This document shows positions 1-5,758 of a stretch of 17,056 nt of DNA, one piece after another. Every line of letters starts with the position of its first letter. Within the stretch, counting starts at the first letter, position 1. Source of the stretch: JBFMDH01 sp044868105 (GTDB taxonomy: Bacteria; Acidobacteriota; Blastocatellia; UBA7656); the NCBI GenBank assembly GCA_044868105.1, contig JBIOWC010000263.1, forward strand, positions 1 through 17,056, written 5' to 3'. The notes beneath the pieces were generated by a model. It searched no databases, was not told the origin of the DNA, and saw nothing but the letters and a program-made list of their open reading frames with translations. Both the position numbers and the translations under genes were made by a program.

Positions 1-296
1 CTTAAAAATTTGTTCTTACATAATGGTTAGTCATTTTCACAGCCATTGTATTTGAGCTATTAAATTGTGGAAATAGAGCAAAATTATTACTGTGATGTTG
101 CAGTATAAGCCATCCATACACCGGTCAGCAATAACATCAAAAACTCTTTAACTCAGCAAAACCGAAAGTTTATTTAATGGCTTCAATAATCAATAAAGGT
201 GGCTGATATTTCTATCAGCCACCTTTATTTTCAGGCAAACCCCTCCCGCCTAACCTCTGAAAGCTTTGCGAGGCGTTGAACTGTCAGCCCAGCATT
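1..296. other. Non-coding left flank
   Basis: No open frame of useful length is seen on either strand before the end of yggU at 297; the forward frames stop within the first few dozen codons. The region is AT-rich up to about 190, then holds the hairpin at 192-229 described separately. The 10-mer TAACCTCTGA at 251-260 also occurs inside the heptamer hairpin at 3944-3953. Confidence 0.6.
192..229. terminator. Long perfect hairpin, probable (bidirectional) terminator
   Basis: A 17-bp perfect stem, AATAAAGGTGGCTGATA at 192-208 pairing with 213-229, closes on a 4-nt loop (TTTC). Read on the plus strand it ends in TTTATTTT; read on the minus strand it ends in CTTTATT followed by more T-rich sequence. 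It lies 68 nt past the yggU stop, so it most likely ends the minus-strand yggS-yggT-yggU transcript. The plus-strand T-run suggests it could also stop a transcript entering from the left. Confidence 0.8.
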
Positions 297-593
297 TTAC
301 TTCTGGTATTCGGCAAGCATTTTTAGCGCGTGGCTTTTGGTAAGGGTATGTATGCGAATGAGTTTCTCGCGCGCAGTGGCGCCGGTAAGGATTTCAACAA
401 CCCCGGCAGGCACCTGAAAAAGTTTGGCCAGAAATTTGCGGCACTCCGCATTCGCCTTTCCATCCACGGGCGGCGCGGCGAGCCGCAATTTCAAAGCGCC
501 GCCGTGTTCTCCAACCAGTTCGGTCTTTGAAGCTCGGGGCTGAACCCGCACTTTAAATGTAACGGCGCCTTCCTTTTCGTGGAGTTCAAACAA
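297..593 (-). CDS. yggU: DUF167 family protein YggU
   Basis: Small soluble protein of the YggU/DUF167 family; the molecular function is not established. The signature is clear: KVRVQPRASKTELVGEHGG near the N-terminus, then LRLAAPPVDGKANAECRKFLAKLF and a basic segment EILTGATAREKLIRI, closely following the E. coli YggU pattern (QPKAS, APPVDGQAN, FLGKQF). The open frame extends to an ATG at 638, but that would put the first 15 codons inside yggT. I prefer the TTG at 593: it lies 7 nt after the yggT stop, is preceded by a purine-rich GAAAGGTGAAAAGG that can serve as ribosome-binding site, and gives 98 residues, the usual family length. It is the last gene of a coupled yggS-yggT-yggU run, with a strong hairpin downstream. 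Confidence 0.85.
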   Translation of the reverse strand: MFELHEKEGAVTFKVRVQPRASKTELVGEHGGALKLRLAAPPVDGKANAECRKFLAKLFQVPAGVVEILTGATAREKLIRIHTLTKSHALKMLAEYQK

Positions 594-600
594 AACCTTT

Positions 601-1188
601 TCACCTTTCGATGAGTCCGGCAATGATCCCCATAGCAAATTTCACCAACAGAAGAGCGACCATGGGCGATAAATCGAACATGCCAATCGTCAAATAACGA
701 CGCAAAGGTTTAAGCAGAGGTTCGGTGATTTTGAAGATAAACCGGTACAAGCGATTGCCGTAACCTACACCCAGATAAGGCAACACAATGCGCAGCAGAA
801 TGGCAAGAATGTATAAATCGGCAATCAGATAGAGGATCATTTTCAGCGCCGTTCCGACGCTAAACTGACTGTTAGCGGCGCGGTTTATATCAATCAGAAT
901 TTTCTGGAATTGCCAAATCGCATCGGCAAAGATTAAGCCGGTGAAGAGAACGATGGCGCCGGTAACGAGCGGCATTAAATCATAGCGTGAAGAACGCCCG
1001 CTAAATTGATAACGCAAGGGTCGCACCATCGGCTCGGTAAAGCGAGCTAAATGATAAGGGATGCGCGCAAACGGGTTCACCCCAAGCCAGGATAAAATCA
1101 CGCGAATTAGAAACAATGACGCAAAACCAATCGCCGCGTAAAACACCACTAAACCCAGATAATAAAAGATCCAAATTAAGATATTCAA
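601..1188 (-). CDS. yggT: YggT family integral membrane protein (double repeat)
   Basis: A 195-residue membrane protein with two tandem YggT repeats, as in E. coli YggT. Repeat 1 (about residues 15-90) has LIRVILSWLG, then TEPMVRPLR at 51-59, then a second hydrophobic span. Repeat 2 (about 117-192) has ILLRIVLPYLG, TEPLLKPLRRYL from 155, then FDLSPMVALLLV. The family is inner-membrane; links to osmotic shock tolerance or to cell division and photosystem placement have been reported for relatives, but no biochemical role is certain. Translation appears to start at a TTG (1188-1186) that overlaps the yggS stop in a TTGA arrangement, which implies translational coupling. The purine-rich RBS would lie in the final yggS codons. 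Confidence 0.88.
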   Translation of the reverse strand: MNILIWIFYYLGLVVFYAAIGFASLFLIRVILSWLGVNPFARIPYHLARFTEPMVRPLRYQFSGRSSRYDLMPLVTGAIVLFTGLIFADAIWQFQKILIDINRAANSQFSVGTALKMILYLIADLYILAILLRIVLPYLGVGYGNRLYRFIFKITEPLLKPLRRYLTIGMFDLSPMVALLLVKFAMGIIAGLIER

Positions 1189-1898
1189 ATCTGCTTATAC
1201 CCTCGCTCTCCAAATATCGCGCTGCCGACACGAACCAGCGTCGCACCTTCTTCAATGGCTACTTCAAAATCGTGGCTCATTCCCATAGATAAGGCGGTTA
1301 ATCTCTTCTCATCAGGGCGACCCGCATTGATGTCATCCAAGATTTCTCGCAAGCGTTTGAAATAGGGTCGCGTCAACTCGACATCTTCAAAAAACGGCGG
1401 CATCGTCATAAGGCCGCGCAATTGCAAATTTTTCGCCCCGTCCAGGGTTTCAATAATTGCCGCAAGCTCCTGCTCATCTGCGCCCGATTTTGTCGCTTCA
1501 TGCGCCAGGTCAACTTGAATCAATACCTCGATGACGCGGGCCTCTTCAACGGCAATACGGTCAAGCCTACGCGCTAGTTCGAGGCTATCAAGCGTATGAA
1601 TCATCGCAAAAGTCTTTACCGCGTGGCGCGCTTTGTTGGCTTGCAGATGCCCGATTAAATGCCACTTCAACCCTTCGGCTTTGACGCGTTGAAATTTCTC
1701 AACGGCTTCTTGAACCTTGTTTTCTCCCAGCACCCGTACCCCTACGTCAACGGCTTGCTGAACCGTCGCCGCCTCGAAGGTCTTCGAAACCGCAACCAGG
1801 GTTATCTCTTGCGGGTTTCTTCCGGCGCGTTCCGCCGCGGCGATGATGCGGTCAAGAACCCGCGCTAATCTCTCTTTGATTGCTTCACTCATCTGCAT
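1185..1898 (-). CDS. yggS: YggS/PLPBP family pyridoxal phosphate homeostasis protein
   Basis: Soluble PLP-binding protein with a single alanine-racemase-like TIM barrel; the family buffers pyridoxal 5'-phosphate and affects amino-acid and keto-acid balance without known catalysis. Visible family motifs are LVAVSKT with the PLP-linking lysine at residue 39, VLGENKVQEAVEK, LKWHLIGHLQANKAR, HTLDSLELARRL and the C-terminal phosphate-binding run SMGMSHDFEVAI-EEGATLVRVGSAIFG. Length (237) is normal. Two in-frame ATGs (1898 and 1892) are possible; neither has a strong Shine-Dalgarno, and I kept the first. It leads the yggS-yggT-yggU run. A gap of 216 bp separates it from the dehydrogenase upstream, and no clear terminator lies in that gap, so read-through from the shell-protein operon is possible. 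Confidence 0.92.
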   Translation of the reverse strand: MQMSEAIKERLARVLDRIIAAAERAGRNPQEITLVAVSKTFEAATVQQAVDVGVRVLGENKVQEAVEKFQRVKAEGLKWHLIGHLQANKARHAVKTFAMIHTLDSLELARRLDRIAVEEARVIEVLIQVDLAHEATKSGADEQELAAIIETLDGAKNLQLRGLMTMPPFFEDVELTRPYFKRLREILDDINAGRPDEKRLTALSMGMSHDFEVAIEEGATLVRVGSAIFGERGYKQI

Positions 1899-2114
1899 GC
1901 AATCTTAACAAGAGATGAAATAAGCGCAAAGAATGGAATTGCGGGATACGCCAGTCATCAAGATTTCAAGTCAGGAAATAAACGAATTGCCAGAGGCTGA
2001 GGGTGAGCTTCGGATGAGCCGGAACAGGTGGATTTTTGATTCCTCTAATCACAACTTTAATCTGACCACAACGCCAAATCAGACAAAATAGAGGGTGAGC
2101 AACAGAACCTCGTC

Positions 2115-3881
2115 CTAGGTGCGGGAAAAAATATCATTCGCATCGCCCAAATCTCGCGCCGAAGGGGTGATGATGGTTTTTGCATTGATGTGAATCTTTT
2201 CACCTTTTTGCAGGGCGCGCTTCACATCATCTTCGCAAACAAAATCAAAAACATATTTGTGATTGTTGGTTGCAGCTTTTGCCGGTGGCGGCGGCGCAGG
2301 CTCGGCAACTGGTGGTGTAGGCGGTGGCGGCGTTTGCCATTGAACGATAATGGGTTGTTGAGTCGGTTGTGGTGCGGGTTGGGCTGGCGCTTGAACCGGC
2401 GGCGCGTGTTGATGCACCTTGGCGCCACGTTCAGCTAAAAATTTATCAACCAACGAAGCAATAGCCGCGCGGTCAACCGCTGCCCGACCTGAGGCCCCCG
2501 CTGGTACTGAGGCTTTCATCTCAACCGGCAAACGATTAATCGCTTTGGTTTCAAAAGCGATACGCTTGACGTCAACCAGGTGGCGCGGCGAGATATTATC
2601 CGAAGTTACGTTACCGCCCCACGAGCCGCAACCCAGGGTCATCGAAGGTTCAAGGTCGGTGGTGAAGCCAATCGCGCCGTGAGTCGAAGGGCTGTTGACA
2701 ATCACACGCGATACGGGCATTCGTATGCCATATTCACGCGCTGCCTCACGGCTCTGCGTGTGAATTGAAGCGGTGTGTCCCATCCCGCCAAATCGCAAAA
2801 TCGCAGCGCATCGTTCACAGCCTTCTTCGAGGCTGTCAACAACATAGTAAGCTAAAATAGGCGAAAGTTTTTCCATCGACAGCGGAAACGCTTTGCCAAC
2901 CCCCGTGAGTTCACACATCAAGGCTCGCGTTCCTTCAGGCACCGTTAGGCCGGCCATCTCCGCGATAGCCCTGGCGCTTTTGCCGACAATTTTAGAATTG
3001 AGTTTGACTTCCGGCGTCGCCACGACTTTTTCGAGCGCGGCTTGTTGGTCTTTATTCAAGAAGTAGGCGCCTTCGGCGGCGAACCGTTCGCGCACCTGGG
3101 CGTCGAGCGGGCGTTCCACAATGACGGCTTGTTCCGAAGAACAAATCGTCCCGTTATCGAAACATTTGCCCGTGAGAATATCTTTCACAGCTTTCGTAAC
3201 ATTCGCCGTGCGTTCGATCATTGCCGGCACATTGCCGGGGCCCACCCCGAACGCCGGTTTGCCGGATGAGTAGGCCGCACGCACCAGCCCGATGCCGCCG
3301 GTCGCCAAGATGACGGCGGTCTTTTTGTGCTTCATCAATTCCTGTGTGCCCTCTAGCGTAGCGATGGACATACAACTGACGGCGCCTGAGGGCAGCCCTA
3401 CGGCTTCGCCGGCTTCGCGCATCACCCGTGTGGTTTCGTTGATGCAACCGGCGGCGCTCGGATGCGGACTCAAAATGACTGCATCGCGGGCTTTTACAGA
3501 GATTAATATTTTGAAGATTGCGGTTGAGGTCGGATTGGTTACCGGGATAATCGCTGCGACCACGCCGCGCGGCGACGCGACTTCGATAATCGTGTCGGTC
3601 TGTTTCAACACCCCGACGGTCTTCATGGGCTTGATGAAATTATAAATCTGTTCGGCGGAAAAACGGTTCTTGGTATTTTTATCGGCAGCGCTGCCATAGC
3701 CGGTTTCAAGGTGCGCCATCTCAGCCAGACGATAACTCTCTTCGAGAGCAGCGCGAGCCATGGCGCCAACGATTTCGTCAATTTTTTCCTGGGAAAATGT
3801 CGCGAGAACCTTTTGCGCTTCAGAAGCACGTTCAACCAATTCCTGCGCCTGTTCGATGGATTGTGTACCCTTGTCGCTCAT
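2115..3881 (-). CDS. Microcompartment-type CoA-acylating aldehyde dehydrogenase with C-terminal extension
   Basis: PduP/EutE-like dehydrogenase that would convert a short aldehyde plus CoA and NAD+ to acyl-CoA. The ALDH core spans about residues 8-455, with SPRGVVAAIIPVTNPT at 103-118, FGVGPGNVPA at 211-220 and catalytic Cys247 in FDNGTICSSEQ. The N-terminus lacks an obvious encapsulation helix. After the core come three added parts: an amphipathic helix around 465-486 (VDRAAIASLVDKFLAERG) that looks like a shell-targeting peptide, a Pro/Gln-rich linker at about 493-534, and a conserved-looking 48-residue tail with FVCEDDVKRALQKGEKI and ITPSARDLGD. Total length of 588 is well above the roughly 460 of PduP/EutE. 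The BMC-H shell gene lies 75 bp upstream on the same strand, which supports a role inside a microcompartment. The natural aldehyde cannot be read from the sequence. The ATG at 3881 has only a weak ribosome site. Confidence 0.9.
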   Translation of the reverse strand: MSDKGTQSIEQAQELVERASEAQKVLATFSQEKIDEIVGAMARAALEESYRLAEMAHLETGYGSAADKNTKNRFSAEQIYNFIKPMKTVGVLKQTDTIIEVASPRGVVAAIIPVTNPTSTAIFKILISVKARDAVILSPHPSAAGCINETTRVMREAGEAVGLPSGAVSCMSIATLEGTQELMKHKKTAVILATGGIGLVRAAYSSGKPAFGVGPGNVPAMIERTANVTKAVKDILTGKCFDNGTICSSEQAVIVERPLDAQVRERFAAEGAYFLNKDQQAALEKVVATPEVKLNSKIVGKSARAIAEMAGLTVPEGTRALMCELTGVGKAFPLSMEKLSPILAYYVVDSLEEGCERCAAILRFGGMGHTASIHTQSREAAREYGIRMPVSRVIVNSPSTHGAIGFTTDLEPSMTLGCGSWGGNVTSDNISPRHLVDVKRIAFETKAINRLPVEMKASVPAGASGRAAVDRAAIASLVDKFLAERGAKVHQHAPPVQAPAQPAPQPTQQPIIVQWQTPPPPTPPVAEPAPPPPAKAATNNHKYVFDFVCEDDVKRALQKGEKIHINAKTIITPSARDLGDANDIFSRT

Positions 3882-3893
3882 AAAACCAGATGT

Positions 3894-3958
3894 CAGAGGT
3901 AAGAGGTCAGAGGTTAGAAGACAGGAGAGTAATTGCTGACCTCTAACCTCTGACCTCT
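3894..3958. repeat. Heptanucleotide repeat arrays forming a 17-bp hairpin
   Basis: The gap between shell gene and dehydrogenase is mostly two short arrays of 7-nt units in opposite orientation. The left array is CAGAGGT, AAGAGGT, CAGAGGT at 3894-3914. The right array is GACCTCT, AACCTCT, GACCTCT at 3938-3958. They form a perfect 17-bp stem (3902-3918 with 3942-3958) around a 23-nt loop. The right arm touches the shell-gene stop codon (3957-3959). In the minus-strand mRNA the structure would sit just after the shell cistron, where it could protect that message or dampen read-through into the dehydrogenase; that role is inferred. Confidence 0.8.
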
Positions 3959-4343
3959 ATTTTTTCTCTTTCCGCGCTTCCGGCAATCCGCGCACGCCAT
4001 CGCCAGACGCGCCTGAGGTGAGTTGACCTTGTCCGCCGTTGGTTAATTCATGAACCGATTTAATGGTTTTACTCTTTTCCAGGATGTGTTCAAGCTCTCT
4101 GTGGGGACGCGGAATAACATGAACGCTAATGAGCTCGCCGACGCGACGCGCCGCCGCCGCTCCCGCATCGGTGGCGGCTTTTACAGCGCCGACATCACCG
4201 CGCACAAAGACCGTGACATAACCTGCGCCGATGTATTGTTTGCCGACCAGCACAACATTGGCCGCTTTAGTCATGGCATCGGCCGCTTCGACGGCTCCCA
4301 CAAATCCTTTCGTCTCGATCATGCCGAGAGCTTCCATTGACAT
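3957..4343 (-). CDS. BMC-H microcompartment shell protein (EutM/PduA-like)
   Basis: Hexamer-forming shell protein of a bacterial microcompartment, a protein-bounded organelle that encloses an enzyme pathway. Residues 4-90 match EutM/PduA closely: EALGMIETKGFVGAVEAADAM, VRGDVGAVKAATDAGAAAA and ELISVHVIPRPHRELEHIL. Lys26 and Arg79, edge residues important for sheet assembly in PduA, are conserved. The pore loop reads QYIGAGYV (residues 36-43), so position 40 is Ala where PduA has Ser and EutM Gly, flanked by Tyr37 and Tyr42. About 38 residues follow the domain, Gly-rich and ending in a basic EARKEKK. The frame is open to an upstream ATG at 4397, but the ATG at 4343 has a near-perfect GGAGGA six bases before it and starts exactly at the family N-terminus. 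No other shell gene is in the window. Confidence 0.95.
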   Translation of the reverse strand: MSMEALGMIETKGFVGAVEAADAMTKAANVVLVGKQYIGAGYVTVFVRGDVGAVKAATDAGAAAARRVGELISVHVIPRPHRELEHILEKSKTIKSVHELTNGGQGQLTSGASGDGVRGLPEARKEKK

Positions 4344-4475
4344 AAATTTTCCTCCGATTCCAGCTTGGTTAAATGATTCAAAGATGCGCGTCAGCAATGA
4401 AAACTGGCTCGTGGCTTCGCGCTCACATGATTTCTTTGTTAAAGCGCATCAAAACTAACAAAACCCCTATAGGCA

Positions 4476-4494
4476 GTCAAGCAAACTGCTTGAC
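4476..4494. promoter_or_regulatory. Perfect palindrome between divergent rodZ and shell genes, possible operator
   Basis: GTCAAGCA-AAC-TGCTTGAC is an 8-bp perfect inverted repeat with a 3-nt spacer in the 236-bp gap between the shell gene (minus) and rodZ (plus). Its right arm supplies TTGACA, the -35 of the proposed rodZ promoter, and its left arm supplies TTGACT on the minus strand, toward the shell gene. A dimeric regulator bound here would cover both -35 boxes. The regulator is unknown and its existence is inferred. Confidence 0.5.
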
Positions 4495-4519
4495 ACTCAC
4501 GCTTGGCTAACCCTAAGAT
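4490..4519 (+). promoter_or_regulatory. Sigma-70-type promoter for rodZ
   Basis: A consensus -35 TTGACA at 4490-4495 is followed after 18 nt by TAAGAT at 4514-4519 (5 of 6 matches to TATAAT). Transcription would start near 4526, giving a leader of about 54 nt before the rodZ ATG at 4580. The leader contains purine-rich AGGAGAAAAGAGAGG, whose nearest part is some 14 nt from the start codon. Confidence 0.6.
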
Positions 4520-4579
4520 TCTGTCTGCATCCGTAAGCCCCTAAATCGACAGGAGAAAAGAGAGGTCGCGCAAGAAACT

Positions 4580-5479
4580 ATGCCGACTCTAGGCGAAGAG
4601 TTAAGACGCAAACGCGAAGAACGCAACATAGACCTTAACGACATTGCGGAATCCACCAAGATAGGAATCCGTTTCCTGAAAGCCATCGAAGCCGATAACT
4701 ATGCCATTCTTCCCGGCGGGATTTTCACTCGTTCTTTTATTCGGGCTTTTGCCAAACGAGTCGGGATGAATGAAGACGAAGCGATGGATATGTATGTCCA
4801 ACAGGTCGCCCCGCCGCCGGTCATCGAACAGCCGGCAGAGAGCCAGCCTAAGTCTCGAAAATCGTCGAAGCAACCGCCTTCAATTATTCAAAGTTACGAA
4901 AATAATGCGCCGGTGCCGCGCAAGAAGAGCTCCAAGTCTGCGCCGGAAACCAATTGGTCAAGCGTCTTTATTATCATCGGCATTTTGATTGTCGTCGGCA
5001 TCATCATTGCTGCGCTGGTTCGACAAATCAATAAAAACCAGGCGGCTCAAGTTGTCATTGCCGAAACCCCGAAAGTCGAACAGCCGCAAACCGACCCTCC
5101 ACAAAATCAAACGGCATCCACTCAGAATGCCAATCAGCAACCGGCCACGCAAACCGAACAGCCGCAACCGCCGGCTATCGCTTCAGGGGATTCCTTAAAA
5201 GTCCGAATTGAAGCCAAAGACAATGATATATGGGTTCAATTCCAAGCCGACGAAGCCAAACCGGCGCAAGTGATTCTCAAGCCCGGCGAAGGTCAGGACA
5301 TCCCGCCGGCGCTATCGGCAGTGAAAATCAAATATGGCAATAAGCAATCCTTAAAACTTATCATCAACAATAAAGAAGCAAATATCCCGGCCGATTTGCC
5401 GGAATGGAAAGGCAATATTTTGATTTCACGCGATAACCTTCAAACCTTCTTCCAACCTCATACCGCAACACCGCAATAG
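4580..5479 (+). CDS. rodZ: RodZ-like cell-shape protein (cytoplasmic HTH, single TM, DUF4115)
   Basis: Bitopic membrane protein that in other bacteria links MreB filaments to the wall-elongation machinery. Order of parts: an Xre-like helix-turn-helix of the RodZ type at residues 4-74 (LGEELRRKREERNIDLNDIA, then TKIGIRFLKAIE and LPGGIFTRSFIRAFAK), a basic Pro/Ser-rich juxtamembrane stretch, one membrane helix at about 128-147, a Gln/Pro/Thr-rich linker at 160-200, and a DUF4115/RodZ C-terminal beta domain from about 205 (LKVRIEAKDNDIWVQFQAD, then VILKPGEGQD). Length 299 fits the family. It is divergent from the shell gene, and glyA lies 279 bp downstream. The helix-turn-helix is a protein-binding (MreB) module in E. 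coli RodZ, so DNA binding should not be assumed. Confidence 0.9.
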   Translation: MPTLGEELRRKREERNIDLNDIAESTKIGIRFLKAIEADNYAILPGGIFTRSFIRAFAKRVGMNEDEAMDMYVQQVAPPPVIEQPAESQPKSRKSSKQPPSIIQSYENNAPVPRKKSSKSAPETNWSSVFIIIGILIVVGIIIAALVRQINKNQAAQVVIAETPKVEQPQTDPPQNQTASTQNANQQPATQTEQPQPPAIASGDSLKVRIEAKDNDIWVQFQADEAKPAQVILKPGEGQDIPPALSAVKIKYGNKQSLKLIINNKEANIPADLPEWKGNILISRDNLQTFFQPHTATPQ

Positions 5480-5650
5480 CAAAGCGGTCTACGCGGTTCC
5501 CTTCGGTGAAAAGTTCCAAAGGGACGACCTGTTTATCGCATCGCTTTCTCGCTCCTAACAGAAGCAAGAACCAGCCCACCGGTCTTATGTTATAGATTGG
5601 GCGCAGCTCATTTTCGATTCGTCCGCCACCGACGGCTAGATTTACCTGAG

Positions 5651-5688
5651 CAAAAAACCAATGACCAATGACGAATGACCGTTTTTTG
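5651..5688. repeat. Three heptamer repeats flanked by an 8-bp inverted repeat
   Basis: Within the 279-bp rodZ-glyA gap, CAATGAC, CAATGAC and GAATGAC lie in tandem at 5659-5679. They are bracketed by CAAAAAAC (5651-5658) and its exact reverse complement GTTTTTTG (5681-5688). The layout resembles the short tandemly repeated heptamers known from filamentous cyanobacteria. The T-run after the right arm could also help end rodZ transcripts. Apart from this and the glyA ribosome site (AGGAAAGGA at 5742-5750), nothing else in the gap was recognised. Confidence 0.7.
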
Positions 5689-5758
5689 ATGTAGTATCGA
5701 ATTTCACAAAACACATTTTGAATCGTCGCAAATCTATCATCAGGAAAGGAATCAGACC

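Noticed and set aside
1896..1926. TTGCGC-N16-TAAGAT upstream of yggS on the minus strand
   Set aside because: The spacing would place the transcription start at or after the ATG, which requires a leaderless message; the -35 match is poor.
3292..3645. 117-codon plus-strand open frame inside the dehydrogenase gene
   Set aside because: Shadow opposite the conserved ALDH core, including the cofactor-binding region; no ribosome site or motif.
4577..4800. rodZ as a DNA-binding transcription factor controlling the shell operon
   Set aside because: The helix-turn-helix is of the RodZ type, tethered to a membrane helix and DUF4115 domain, and in the known family it binds MreB rather than DNA.
5480..5758. 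Riboswitch upstream of glyA
   Set aside because: No glycine or other riboswitch consensus was recognisable; the sequence is dominated by the repeat and AT-rich DNA.
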